This document shows, one piece after another, positions 8,833 through 19,479 of a stretch of DNA of 64,000 nt. Within the stretch, counting starts at the first letter, position 1. Every line of letters begins with the position of its first letter. Below the pieces are notes generated by a model. The model did no database searches and had not been told where the DNA came from. It saw nothing but the letters and a program-made list of their open reading frames with translations. The position numbers and the translations under genes were made by a program. Source of the DNA: Actinomucor elegans (lineage: Eukaryota > Mucoromycota > Mucoromycetes > Mucorales > Mucoraceae); contig JAMSLZ010000003.1 in the NCBI GenBank assembly GCA_026027325.1, positions 2,294,001 through 2,358,000 on the forward strand, read 5' to 3'.

Positions 8833-11800
8833 ATGCAAATTAACATTAACAACGATATCGCGTCAGTTCCTGAGGAACATCGCGTCAATTTCGACCTGGC
8901 TCGCAGATGCCACATATTTAAAATGCAAAACATGGCCAAATGCAGCAATGTACTTGAGCAAATGAACAATGAAGCTGAAGACGAAGCTAAAATGGCGGAA
9001 GCTATGAATTACGAGGAAAAAGCTACCGAATATGAAAGAAAAATGGAGCAAATCCTCGCTAACATTAATGCATCTATCGCTAAGGCAAAGGGCCCAGCAA
9101 CCTTAACTTTACGCGAAAAGCTTCAAATGATGCATGGACATGTAAAAATTCAAGGCAATAACTTAAAACAACTTGTCTGGAAAACAGCAACAAGAATGGA
9201 TGCTGAATTTGCATCAGCCGAAAAAGCACTCAAAGCGTTGCAAATGACCTTACTGGAAATACTCGGACATAATCAAGAACATCTGGATTTGTTCTATCCT
9301 TTGCTAGTGACGGAAGCCCTCACACTTGAACAAAAGATTTGGTTTCAAGAGACTTTCAAGGGTCATGAAGGAAGATCAACATCGTGGAAGCAATTTCAAG
9401 AAGCCTTTGAGCAAAGATTCGCACCTTCACCTCACATCTGCAAGGATCTCCATAAGTTCTTGGAATTGGTGAACATGAGAATGATGCCTATCTCAGAAAC
9501 GATTGAAGAGTACACTGTAAGGTTCAGGGAAGCATTCGAGGAGGCCAGTCTCTCTACGGGATTAAGTGACAACTACGTGATGGGGCACTTGTTTGTGGAA
9601 AGCCTACCTGCCCCATTGCAACAGGACATCTATCAGCAACTGATGAATAAGCGAATCGCTAATGGAGATCCAATGGACGTAGATGGCACGGAGACAACAT
9701 CTATCGGCCATAGTAGAAGTAGACCAGACCTCTTGCGAGACATCAACGATGCAGTGATCCAGGCTAAGAATTGCATTCTTGTAGCAGGTTTGAACCCTCA
9801 CGGTAGCAATGTGGGTAGCAACGATATGGCTCCTCCCTACACACCTGATTTTGCCAGAGAGCTTGGATATATCAACACTATGATGAGACCAACGAACGGC
9901 AACATTTTCAACCAGGGTTTGATCATCCAAGGGCGGGGTAATTTTGCCAGAGTAGCTATGAACCGCAGTGAGGGTCAGAAGGCCGAGCACAACGTGCCAA
10001 GCACGATAAACTCAGGTCAAGGTAACTCCCATGAATCTTCCTTTGTCAATGCGGGCCATGCCGACAGCTTCATTGGAAGAAGGAGAAAACCTAACCCCAC
10101 CGGTGAGAAAGCGGCAATGGCAGAAAGACCAGCCGGATATTACTACTGCAAATTTCATCAACGAGATGTAATGCACAAGTCAGAGGAATGCGATTTGAAT
10201 CCAGACAAATCACCAAAAGTGTGCAAGTATAAATGCGGTGTGCCATACTTCAAGGGTCATAATGCCAGTTGCGATAAACTACACGCCAACAAAAGCAGAA
10301 GTCTTCCCACCGTAGCGGGTATTACAATTCACGACCCAATGCAAGGATGCAGTAATGAAATGGCAGGACCTTCTTCGGCCATCAAGCGCAACGCTAGTCA
10401 AGCTTTGTTACCTCAGCAGGATATTGATCGACGATGTAACAACCGTGCATCAGAAAAGAGACCCTCCAACCAGCGCGGCAAGCATGAAAACTTGTTGAAT
10501 ACAACACGGGAGGTACGCATCTTTGGTATCCGAGCTGAAAATTATGCAACAGCGGTTCAACAACAGGATGAAAAGGAGCGAAAGCGTAAAGCCGAGGAAC
10601 AGAACGCAAATATAAACCAGCAATCGACTCTACACACGAGGTCTGCTATGTCAATTCCTTCGTTAAAGCGGGCCATGCCGACAGCTTCGATGGATAAATT
10701 AGTACCTCAAGTGGAGCCTGGTCAAGATGGCAATAATGAAACGCAATTTCATGATATCGCAGCAGCTAACGTGAGAGCACACCACCAACACGAAGCTGAT
10801 ATTGATATGGAGGAAGTCGTGACAGACAAACCTATCAATAATGATCTTAGTAATCTTGCCCCAGATAATAGTCATTTGGAGGAACTGGATGAAGAGGATT
10901 TGCGAAAGTTATCGGAAGAATGTAAGTCAAAGACAGACGTCTATGCAAAAATCGGGATCAATGCCTCTTCTATCGAACAGGACACTAACAGCCCTTACTT
11001 TAACGTTCCGGTTACTGTAGAAAATGTAAGGACCATGGCTACGGTGGATTCAGGGGCTAATAAAAGCATCCTGTCACCAAAGCTAGTTTCCTTACTTTCT
11101 TTACCTATTACTTCTCCGAGAGGTAATGGTTCTATCCAGCTAGCTGCTAGCAAGGTAGAAGTACCGCGCATAGGAACTGTTAATAAAGTAAATTTTTGTC
11201 ATAACGGTATCAAGACCATACATGACTTTGAGATAATGGACCTCAATCGAGAACTTTCAGATGTCATCATCGGAACGGATCTAATGGGAAAAGTAGGATT
11301 AGGTTTAACAGGACTAGCTACGTCATGGGATACACCAAGTGGTCCACGTAAAGCAGATCCAGTGTTAGAGGAAAACCTTGAGCCCAACAATTCGCCTTAC
11401 GGATCCAAAAGTGAGCATGAACATTTTATGCGAAAATTGCAGCAAAGCATCACAGCAAACGAGAAAATACCTATTACAACGTGGTGTACTGTACCAGAAT
11501 CAGTTATTCACCTTCCAACAGAAAAGGGAAAAACCGCCTATAGACGACAGTACCCTATTCCAGAGAAGTTGAAAGCTGTCTTACAAGATCAAATTCAACA
11601 ATGGCTGCAAGAAGGAGTTATAAAAGTGGCTCCGGTTAATACTGATTTTAATAATCCTATTACTTGTGCCACTAAAAAGGATTTAGATGGAAATTATACA
11701 GGCATTCGAGTGTGTTTGGACCCAAGAGCCTTAAACCTACTTTTGCCTGATGATCGTTTTCCTATACCATTAGTTAAAGATGTCTTCCGATCTATGGGTA

Positions 11801-14427
11801 AGTCGAAAGTTTTTACCACTTTGGACCTTCGACAAGCGTTCCATCGATTCAAACTCGCAGAAGAAGATCAACATAAGACTTCTTTTACAGTGAATGATGG
11901 CCAGCAATACTGCTTTGTTTCCTGCCCTTTCGGGTTGAAGTCGATAAGCTCATGCTTCCAGAGGGTCATGAACAAGATCTTCGCAGGATGTGGCTATGTA
12001 ACGGTATTTGTAGATGATGTTTTGGTTCACTCGGATAATATACATGATCATGCAAAACACGTACAAGATTGCATCAACCGGCTGACAGCAGTAAATTTGA
12101 TTCTTAACGTCAAAAAATGTCATTTTGCTCAGAAATCAGTTTACTTATTGGGATTCTCATTAAGTGCAGATGGAGTATCTTTGGATCAACGTAAAGTAAC
12201 AAACGCATATGACTGGCCAGCACCTACTACAGGCAAACACATTATGCGATTCCTAGGATTCGCCAATTATTTTAGAGATCATCTACCTAAATTCTCGGAT
12301 ATGACGCACCGCTTAGATAAGCTAAGAAATGAAGGTGATATCACTCACCTATGGACCGCACAACTTCAGCAAGATTTTGAAGACATTAAAACGGCACTCA
12401 GCAGTGCGCCGGTGCTAAGCATTCCACAAATGGATCACCCATTTTACGTAGCGACGGATGCCAGCGCGTATTCCATCGGTGGAGTGGTCTACCAAGTAAT
12501 TAATAATACATACAAGTACATAGGCTTTGCTGCACGTTCATTATCAACCTCAGAAAAAAACTATTCGTGTACTAAGAGAGAACTACTAGGAGTTGTTTTT
12601 ATGTTACGAAGATTTCATCAATATTTGTGGGGCAATCCATTCACTCTCATTACCGATCATAAAGCATTATGTTACCTGCAAACTCAAACTATCGCCAATC
12701 CCATGATGGTAGGTTGGCTAGACATAATTTGTGACTATACTTATGATGTGGTACATCTACCTGGTATACTAAACGTCATCCCCGACGCGTTATCTCGTTT
12801 ATTTGGAGAGGAGCATGTACCAACATATAACAAGGCAATACCCGACACAATAAAAACTTCGACGCATCCAACATTGCGTCTGGAGGGGGGTAATGGCGGT
12901 AAGGCTAGCAAGATAAACATCAGTAATAAGCCAAAAGCTTATTTAGAGGCAATTAATGCAATAAGTCAAGTTAAAGAAGAATACATGACGCCTCCTAAAG
13001 ATCAAAGACAGAAGATATTATTAGATACTCATCTTTTTGGACATTTTGGAGCCAATGCAATGGTAACCAAAATACACAACGACGGGATCCACTGGACAAA
13101 CATTAAGGAGGAAGCTCTGGAAATGGTTAAACAGTGTGAGCAATGTCTGCAATTTAACCTAGGCAACAAAGCGTTCAGACCTTTAACCAGTATCATGGCC
13201 GATGCACCAGGTGATCATTGGGCCATAGATCTAGGCACACTTAGTGTCACTTCCTCGGAAGGTAGTAACTACATCATGATCATGGTTGACATATTTTCGA
13301 GATTCTGCATAGCCAGAGCAATTCCGGACAAAACGGCGGTAACAGTGGCAAAAGAGGTAATAAAGGTATTTTGCGACTTTGGTTTCCCCAAAGTGCTGCA
13401 GTCCGATAATGGCACCGAGTTCGTAAATCAAGTACTGCAACACGTAGTAAACCACTGTGGCATTGATCATCGGTTAACGCTACCCTACAATCCTAGAGCA
13501 AACGGAGTAGCAGAAAAATGGGTGGGAACCATAAAAAGGACACTCATCAAACAGTTGGATGACAACAAAACCGATTGGGAGAAGTATCTACCAGCAGTAC
13601 AATTAGCGGTCAACTGCAAATACGCAAGCATTCACGGATCACGTCCATTCTCTATCATGTTTGCAAGGGAGCCTAACGACTTCAAGGACTATTCAAAAGT
13701 GGAAATAGCTAAAGCCAAGCCAGGTGCAGAAAAATCCAATGCAATTCTCAGACGTATAAATGACATGTCCAAAATCATCGTACCAGTCATCAAAGACAGA
13801 AGTATAACCACACAATTAGCACAACAAAAGACGTTTAATGCTAAAAACAACATAATGGATACAGACTATCCAGTGGGTACCTTGGTGATGCTATCTAACG
13901 TTATCAAAGGATCAGCAACGGATCCAACATATACAGGGCCATTTACAGTGCATAGCATTACAAAAAGACACAATTACATTTTAAGAGACAGAATGGACAA
14001 TATATCGAACTCGTATCCTATACATAGGCTCAAGCTAGCAGGCGGCGAGAGCACACCAGTTACAAAGGATGCTAGCGATATATACGAAGTACAGTCTGTA
14101 ATCAATCACAAAGTAGATCCAACCAATGCAAACAAATACATATATCGAGTCAGATGGAAAGGTTATCCAGATCCCAATGAGGACACATGGGAACAAGTGC
14201 AACATTTTAGCAGCCTAAAACCCATACAAGATTACTGGACGCGACGTAACTCTAACTGCGCGGATCCAGAGATCAATAAGGCGAATGTACAGCGCAAAAG
14301 AAGAAATCCATCGACCGATAAAGTAGATCGCAAACACATACAAAGCTCAAGCACCGGTATGCGAAAAAGCAAACGTGTGAGAAGATCCAAAGTCATAATA
14401 GCCAGCCTACATAGAGCCAAGCTCTAA
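8833..14427 (+). CDS. Element A Gag-Pol polyprotein with C-terminal chromodomain (1864 aa)
   Basis: A single uninterrupted frame encodes all retrotransposon functions. Approximate residues: 1-110 helical gag N-terminus; 120-270 gag capsid-like region; 428-480 a Cys/His cluster (CKFHQRDVMHKSEEC, CKYKCGVPYF); 737-745 aspartic protease (VDSGANKSI); 880-1150 reverse transcriptase with TLDLRQAFHRF and catalytic FVDD; 1200-1320 RNase H (ATDASAYSIGG, TDHKALCYLQT); 1400-1438 integrase zinc region; core D, D, E in AIDLGT, QSDNGTEF and ANGVAEKW; 1750-1806 chromodomain (YRVRWKGYPDPNEDTWE). The tail is basic. The ATG is 49 nt after the LTR. Gag and Pol are one frame, as in Tf1, so the Gag ratio is probably set after translation. 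No inactivating change seen. Confidence 0.97.
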   Translation: MQININNDIASVPEEHRVNFDLARRCHIFKMQNMAKCSNVLEQMNNEAEDEAKMAEAMNYEEKATEYERKMEQILANINASIAKAKGPATLTLREKLQMMHGHVKIQGNNLKQLVWKTATRMDAEFASAEKALKALQMTLLEILGHNQEHLDLFYPLLVTEALTLEQKIWFQETFKGHEGRSTSWKQFQEAFEQRFAPSPHICKDLHKFLELVNMRMMPISETIEEYTVRFREAFEEASLSTGLSDNYVMGHLFVESLPAPLQQDIYQQLMNKRIANGDPMDVDGTETTSIGHSRSRPDLLRDINDAVIQAKNCILVAGLNPHGSNVGSNDMAPPYTPDFARELGYINTMMRPTNGNIFNQGLIIQGRGNFARVAMNRSEGQKAEHNVPSTINSGQGNSHESSFVNAGHADSFIGRRRKPNPTGEKAAMAERPAGYYYCKFHQRDVMHKSEECDLNPDKSPKVCKYKCGVPYFKGHNASCDKLHANKSRSLPTVAGITIHDPMQGCSNEMAGPSSAIKRNASQALLPQQDIDRRCNNRASEKRPSNQRGKHENLLNTTREVRIFGIRAENYATAVQQQDEKERKRKAEEQNANINQQSTLHTRSAMSIPSLKRAMPTASMDKLVPQVEPGQDGNNETQFHDIAAANVRAHHQHEADIDMEEVVTDKPINNDLSNLAPDNSHLEELDEEDLRKLSEECKSKTDVYAKIGINASSIEQDTNSPYFNVPVTVENVRTMATVDSGANKSILSPKLVSLLSLPITSPRGNGSIQLAASKVEVPRIGTVNKVNFCHNGIKTIHDFEIMDLNRELSDVIIGTDLMGKVGLGLTGLATSWDTPSGPRKADPVLEENLEPNNSPYGSKSEHEHFMRKLQQSITANEKIPITTWCTVPESVIHLPTEKGKTAYRRQYPIPEKLKAVLQDQIQQWLQEGVIKVAPVNTDFNNPITCATKKDLDGNYTGIRVCLDPRALNLLLPDDRFPIPLVKDVFRSMGKSKVFTTLDLRQAFHRFKLAEEDQHKTSFTVNDGQQYCFVSCPFGLKSISSCFQRVMNKIFAGCGYVTVFVDDVLVHSDNIHDHAKHVQDCINRLTAVNLILNVKKCHFAQKSVYLLGFSLSADGVSLDQRKVTNAYDWPAPTTGKHIMRFLGFANYFRDHLPKFSDMTHRLDKLRNEGDITHLWTAQLQQDFEDIKTALSSAPVLSIPQMDHPFYVATDASAYSIGGVVYQVINNTYKYIGFAARSLSTSEKNYSCTKRELLGVVFMLRRFHQYLWGNPFTLITDHKALCYLQTQTIANPMMVGWLDIICDYTYDVVHLPGILNVIPDALSRLFGEEHVPTYNKAIPDTIKTSTHPTLRLEGGNGGKASKINISNKPKAYLEAINAISQVKEEYMTPPKDQRQKILLDTHLFGHFGANAMVTKIHNDGIHWTNIKEEALEMVKQCEQCLQFNLGNKAFRPLTSIMADAPGDHWAIDLGTLSVTSSEGSNYIMIMVDIFSRFCIARAIPDKTAVTVAKEVIKVFCDFGFPKVLQSDNGTEFVNQVLQHVVNHCGIDHRLTLPYNPRANGVAEKWVGTIKRTLIKQLDDNKTDWEKYLPAVQLAVNCKYASIHGSRPFSIMFAREPNDFKDYSKVEIAKAKPGAEKSNAILRRINDMSKIIVPVIKDRSITTQLAQQKTFNAKNNIMDTDYPVGTLVMLSNVIKGSATDPTYTGPFTVHSITKRHNYILRDRMDNISNSYPIHRLKLAGGESTPVTKDASDIYEVQSVINHKVDPTNANKYIYRVRWKGYPDPNEDTWEQVQHFSSLKPIQDYWTRRNSNCADPEINKANVQRKRRNPSTDKVDRKHIQSSSTGMRKSKRVRRSKVIIASLHRAKL

Positions 14428-14729
14428 GCATGCTACAAAGATGTGCAATCTTTTTTACCCATTTTTATTTTTTTTATTTTTTTACATTATTATGTTTTTT
14501 TGTATATATATATATATATATCATGAAATGCTTGGTCCAAGCATAGGGTTTTTTATTGAAAGCACAACAGCAGTACAACACACGTAAACGAAAAAGTACA
14601 TCTACACAAAACAATCTTACCGAAAAGCAGTAACGGATACCAATTTCAACATCTATATAAACCATTTAAGGGTAAGACGGTTACAGCACCTAATAATCAT
14701 CATATATGCTTCAACCTGGTGGGGGGCCA
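14428..14729 (+). other. Element A 3' untranslated region with palindrome and polypurine tract
   Basis: Contains a T-rich run, an (AT)n run at about 14502-14520, a perfect inverted repeat ATGCTTGGTCCAAGCAT at 14528-14544, and a purine tract GGTGGGGGGCCA against the 3' LTR. The same region is present in copy 2 (55758-56059). Confidence 0.7.
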
Positions 14730-14945
14730 TGTAGTGGACATAACTACTTTACATAGAATAGTAATAGAAGTGGCCTGAATAGTTAAATTGTGTAATCGTG
14801 ACTAGTTATATTTACTATATGTAACCACCACCCAGCCTATTAATAACAGAAGGCGGGCAGTGGTAGAATAAATCTCTCTCTTGTTTTCTGTCTCGTTAAT
14901 TAAACACGTACCTAACTAATTACGAACATCTCAGGAAACATCTCA
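14730..14945 (+). repeat. 3' LTR of element A copy 1
   Basis: 216 bp, same termini as the 5' LTR, followed by TSD GTATA. Confidence 0.95.
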
Positions 14946-16355
14946 GTATAGCCAAAAATACCCTCATACCAACCAGCCATTAAAGCATTAGGTACTTCTT
15001 GAGTCTGCAAGTAAATGAGACTTTTATGATCAGTATGCAACGTAAAGGGAATAAGATACAGCCACTTGTGGAATTTCGCAAATGCATAAACGACAGCTAA
15101 CAATTCACGTTTGGTAGTGCTATAGTTGCGTTCGGAAACACTAAGCTTTCGAGAAGCCAAGGCAACAAACTTAACTTCATTATCGATAATTTGATACAGC
15201 ATAGCACCAATACCAGACACACTTGCATCTGTTGCAACATGAAATCGTTGACCGATAACTGGAGGCGAGATAACAGGAGCATTGGCCAGAGCGTATTTAA
15301 GAGCTGCAAAAGCTTGTTCGTGTTTGTTTGACCAGACTTTAGTAATATCTTTTACGTTACGTAGGTCATCTAAATCAGCAGCGAGTTTAGCAAAGAAAGG
15401 AATGGATGAACGGAAGAAGTTCATAAACCCGAGAAACTGTTGGATATGACGTCCAGTAGTCATTTTAGGCCAGCTTTCTAAGCTTGCTACTTTGCGAGGA
15501 TCAGGGATCAGTTTACCTTTTATCAACGACCAACCCAATATGTGTATACTCTGTTGAGCGAATACGATCTTATCAGGATTCAGTACGAGATTAGCACTAG
15601 TAAGACGTTTGATCACTTCAGCAACGCAATCTGCATGATATGATAGCGGAGGAAATGTAGAAACAACGATGTCATCTACATACACGTTGACGTAAGGAAG
15701 ATCTTCAAAGAGTGTTGTCAAATTGCGTTGGACGACCGATCCAACGAAACTTATGCCATAGCACGCTTTGATAAAGCGCATCTGCCGATTGGTATAGGGA
15801 CAAGTAAAGGACAGTTTCTCGCGATCTTCATCAGCAACTTTAAAACTTGTAAAGCAAGCATGAATGTCCAATATAGTGTGGATTGGAGCAGAGCCAATAC
15901 GTTGATGTATTTCTGAGATGAGAGGTAGTTGTTGTCTATCATTTACAATCAGCAATTGGTTAACTAGACGAACATCACAAACCACTCTAGGTTTAGCATA
16001 CGTGTAATTACCGAATGAGTCCTTCTTTTTTGACGCAAAGGATTGGACTATTCCACGATGTATGAGAAGGAGCTCTTTCAATGACACCTTCCTGTAACCA
16101 TGTTTCTATTTGGTCAAGGACCGCAGAACGATAGGCTTCAGGCAATGCGTATTGTTTTCTGTAAGCAACACTTCCAGGCTTCGTTTTGAGATGAATAATA
16201 GCGCCTGGTAAATTGCAGTATGTATTTTTCATATCAATAGAAGAATTGACCTGTAACAACTTGTTTATTTTATCAAGTAAAGGCTTTCGCTCAGTAATCG
16301 TTCCGTATGGATTATCATTTGGTTTGACCTGATCAGGATCAATTGGGTCTGGGAG
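14946..16355 (-). pseudogene. Element B pol, 5' part: reverse transcriptase and RNase H
   Basis: Directly follows the TGA that ends the gag-protease frame, and continues in that frame (DPDQVKPNDNPYG) to VKKEG near 16030. It then needs a +1 shift in an A run (about 16033-16045) to continue as DSFGNYTYAKPRVVCDVR. RT motifs are TILDIHACFTSFKV and VYVDDIVV; RNase H motifs are VATDASVSGIGAM and HTDHKSLIYLQT. The frame reaches the element A junction at GIFGYT. Confidence 0.88.
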
Positions 16356-18293
16356 TCAATGGCCAATTTGTTCAAAGTGTGAACTAACAAGACCAGTGAT
16401 ACCAATGTTCAATTGAGGTAAGATGTCAAGACCAAAGCAAATAGGAACATCTTCATGAGTAAAGAAAGGAAAAACTTCAAAAGTATGGTAAAAAGATTTT
16501 TTATTATAGAATACTTTTAGAGTGCAAGACCCTATTCTACTGATCGCATTATTGACGTGGCCAAGCTGGATTGTGCCTTCTTGCTTCACCAAAGGAATAG
16601 GTGGAACAAGTGAGTTAAAAAACTCTGGCGTAACCATAGAAAAGCTCGAACCCGAATCGATCAAACTGTAGGTAGTAATATTCTCTATAATAGCCGGTAC
16701 AAAGAGAGAATTAGAAATCTGTCTTGGTGGCAATGAAAATCTTTTGTGATACTTACAAGCTTGTGCCTGCGCGGCGACCAGAAGCGATTCTTCATCTGAA
16801 ATATCCATATCGTTGATGCGTTGTGTGGCAACAGCCACAGCAGAAGAAGAAGAAGCATTGGTTGATCCAGCAGAAGAAGCAACAGAAGTATTAGTCTCGA
16901 CGGTAGTGGAAACCGGAACACGAGGAGCAGCAGAAGAAGTAGTAGTAGTGGTGCGAGAGGCAGAAGAGGAAAAACGTTCGGGCGACGTGGACATAGCTCT
17001 CATTACCAGATTACTGGCAGATTTACCAACACCATTCACTGCAGCAGATGAATCACAGCGATGTGACGGGTTCCAATTCTTAGCGCCACAACGACGGCAG
17101 TCACCAGGACCAGGCTTGGGTACACCTCCCAGTTTAGCAGCGCGACAAGAGTCCGTGCTATGCGTAGTCGATCGGTGGAAAGAACAGAACAACCCTTTCT
17201 TTTCTCTTGTACTAGACGAAGAAGAAGGTTTTGATGCGTACTTCGAGGCAGCAGCACCATTAGGAAACGATGACGACGATGGTTCATCAGAAACCTTTGA
17301 CTTTTTCGTGCCAAGAGATTCCCTTTGATCGTCACCAGTACGCTTGTTAGCACGCATAGAAGCCAAACGACTGTCCAAGTTACGAGCCACAGCGCAAACA
17401 TACTCGAGATTCTGCGTCTGAGTTTCAGTTCCCATATTCATAGTATATGCCATACGTTCTTGGAATGAGTCAGGCAATCCACGCAAGAAGGTAGATATTA
17501 ACAAGAACGAATCATTCAAGTCAGCACGACGACGTAACGCGTTGAAGCGGTCAATATACTGTTCAATTGTCTCGGTTGACCGTTTAGTGATGGCCATGAG
17601 CTCGTTAGCAGCAGTAGAGCGATCTACACTTGCATTCACACCAAACTTCTTCAAGAAGGCATCTTTTACAATGGACCAAGTAGCAGCAACACCAGGCACA
17701 AAGAAGGTTTCTTTCAAGAATGTTTGATGATCCTCGTTTAAGCAACAGTACTTAAGTAGACGAGCACCATTGACGTCCAAGTCAAGACCATGACACTCTA
17801 CAACGACTTCGAAGCGAGAAAGACAGGTACGCAAGTCAGTGAAGATGGTAGACTTGTTGTCAGAAACCATACCAACCCATTGGATAATAGGTAAGTCATT
17901 GGGCACAAACTCAGTACGTAACATAGTACTCTTAGTAGGACCCAGAGAAGCAGAAGCAGGACTAGCAGCAGAGCTACCAAGGGATTCTTCCATAGCCAGA
18001 AGAGATTCCTTGAATAACGTCAAATCCTTTTGTCGAAGAGCAAGATCACCACGAAGTTTCTTGGCAGCTTCTTCAGAGAGAACACCAGGAGTCACCAACT
18101 GGATAGTCATCTTGGCGATTTGAGCAGAGGCTTGACGGATAGCGTCCTTGATCACCTCAACGGAGTCAGATACGGATAAACCGTCATCAGAGTTGTTCAT
18201 CTCTACGTCTTGATCAGCAGAGGATTCAACAGCAACAGGAGGATTAATGACAGCGTCATTAGAACCAGAAACAGTGGAGATAGGAGCAGACAT
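16356..18293 (-). CDS. Element B Gag-protease (645 aa)
   Basis: The ATG lies 55 nt inside the 5' LTR boundary. The first 110 residues are acidic and helical. About 150-330 form a gag capsid-like domain (ATWSIVKDAFLKKFG, IEQYIDRFNALRRRADL, FLRGLPDSFQERM). A Cys/His cluster follows (CSFHRSTTHSTDSC, CRRCGAKNWNPSHRC), then a Ser/Thr-rich linker, then an aspartic protease near 548 (LIDSGSSFSMV). The frame ends in TGA at 16356-16358, after which the protease-RT linker continues in the same frame. Stop readthrough or simple mutation are both possible. A 171-codon frame on the opposite strand is a shadow of the Ser-rich linker. Confidence 0.88.
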   Translation of the reverse strand: MSAPISTVSGSNDAVINPPVAVESSADQDVEMNNSDDGLSVSDSVEVIKDAIRQASAQIAKMTIQLVTPGVLSEEAAKKLRGDLALRQKDLTLFKESLLAMEESLGSSAASPASASLGPTKSTMLRTEFVPNDLPIIQWVGMVSDNKSTIFTDLRTCLSRFEVVVECHGLDLDVNGARLLKYCCLNEDHQTFLKETFFVPGVAATWSIVKDAFLKKFGVNASVDRSTAANELMAITKRSTETIEQYIDRFNALRRRADLNDSFLLISTFLRGLPDSFQERMAYTMNMGTETQTQNLEYVCAVARNLDSRLASMRANKRTGDDQRESLGTKKSKVSDEPSSSSFPNGAAASKYASKPSSSSSTREKKGLFCSFHRSTTHSTDSCRAAKLGGVPKPGPGDCRRCGAKNWNPSHRCDSSAAVNGVGKSASNLVMRAMSTSPERFSSSASRTTTTTSSAAPRVPVSTTVETNTSVASSAGSTNASSSSAVAVATQRINDMDISDEESLLVAAQAQACKYHKRFSLPPRQISNSLFVPAIIENITTYSLIDSGSSFSMVTPEFFNSLVPPIPLVKQEGTIQLGHVNNAISRIGSCTLKVFYNKKSFYHTFEVFPFFTHEDVPICFGLDILPQLNIGITGLVSSHFEQIGH

Positions 18294-18347
18294 ATTGAGT
18301 AGTAAGTGTATAATAAACCAAAAAGTAGCAGATAAGGTTAAAAAAAA

Positions 18348-18711
18348 TGTTATATCGAATATAATAAAGACTGTAAAAATAACCAGACTGATAAAACGAA
18401 TTGATTTATTAAAGCATTAAAATGATGAGCTATTTATACAAAATTGAAGTTCGGATTTAACTTGATATTATAGACGATTGAGTTAGTCAAAGACTGCGCT
18501 CATGGAGTTAACAAGGATTTATAGTAATCCATTCTAGTACGACTTTATATTCGGTGATAGATAGTTTATGAAGGTTAGTTGCACTAAGCATTGATTTCCA
18601 TATATATCTCTTAACCGACGTTACAAAGCTGTCAAAGCACAAGCTGAGTATAAGCATTGTCGAACATTGACCTGATTGGTGACGGACACTGAACAAGTCA
18701 TGTTTACAACA
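18348..18711 (-). repeat. 5' LTR of element B
   Basis: 364 bp with the same ends as 6213-6576; the two look identical by eye. No TGG-type tRNA primer site follows it. Confidence 0.93.
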
Positions 18712-19382
18712 ATTTGGACAAACTTGTTATAGATCTTTATTCGTAAGGGTATCTTAGCACTAGAACTATCATGCTGCCTCCATGATAAGCAGTTATCACC
18801 GACTGAGTGACGATCGTTGACAATATCTTTATCTTCTACGCCATTAGAAGTAATGTACTCCTTAATAATATCGCGTGTTGATATGTAGGCGCAGTCGATG
18901 CTTATATCCAAGTCATGTAAAAGGATATAATTCTTTGCAACCTTACAGCATATCTTCTTAAGCTTTGGCCACAGTTCCCCATAGCTGATATTCTCAAACG
19001 AAACTCTCAGCGATATATAGCCTGGCTGGTATTTATCCCAGCTAATACCTGATTCTTTTGCCTCCCTTTGTTGGATGTCGTTGACAAGTTTATCTTCACC
19101 AGCATGCCATTTACCCCTACCAGTGTAAAAGAGCTTGAACTGCTCCACTTGTAGGTGACGGGATAGAAGAAGCCGAAGAATGCTCATGTACATTCCTACA
19201 GCAGAACTTAGCTTCTCTTGTTCCCAATGTACAGCACACCAGAAGACAATGCTGTCGCAGAATACTGCGCTAACATAATCCCAGCCCACACGTTCTCTCG
19301 TCGCGCTACCACAAGTGTAATCGACACCATAGATATTACTAAGGTATTGGTTGTAATCTATAAAGATTTTACTAAGGGGCAT
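18712..19382 (-). pseudogene. Unrecognised 556-codon gene, 5' part (split by element B)
   Basis: The ATG at 19380-19382 is followed by FIDYNQYLSNIYGVDYTCG, a region with many Trp and Cys residues, HDLDISIDCAYIS near residue 155, and PLRIKIYNKFVQ at the break. The reading frame is intact up to the insertion and continues exactly at 6207. The start lies only about 97 bp downstream of the chromodomain transposase stop (19480), on the same strand. The pair may belong to one mobile element. No function can be assigned. Confidence 0.6.
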
Positions 19383-19479
19383 TGTGTAGTATATGCTTAG
19401 AATATGCTACCATGTGCTTTAAAAGGCTTAAATATTCCATATATTTTAACAAGTTTTAAAAAACATCCCCTTGTGGAAC

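Larger units (their letters stand above)
8568..14945 (+). mobile_element. Ty3/gypsy chromovirus A, copy 1, intact, 6378 bp
   Basis: Two 216-bp LTRs (8568-8783, 14730-14945) flank one 1864-codon frame. TSD GTATA lies at 8563-8567 and 14946-14950. It is inserted antisense into element B pol at the RNase H/integrase junction. The second copy (55542-61919) has the same length and differs at only a few residues, so both are recent. The LTRs differ from each other at about one base (TTAACTTG versus TTAAATTG). Confidence 0.97.
6213..18711 (-). mobile_element. Ty3/gypsy chromovirus B, full length with nested element A
   Basis: Bounded by 364-bp LTRs that look identical by eye, with TSD ATTTG at 6208-6212 and 18712-18716. 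Order on the minus strand: LTR, gag-protease, RT-RNase H, (element A), integrase-chromodomain, polypurine tract, LTR. Without element A and its TSD it is about 6.1 kb. The coding region carries an in-frame TGA and a +1 shift despite the matching LTRs. Confidence 0.93.

Noticed and set aside
9604..9990. 128-codon minus-strand frame within element A gag
   Set aside because: Antisense to an intact 1864-codon polyprotein and present in both copies only because the element is duplicated.
16813..17328. 171-codon plus-strand frame with Glu/Val repeats
   Set aside because: Antisense shadow of the Ser/Thr-rich linker and zinc region of element B Gag.
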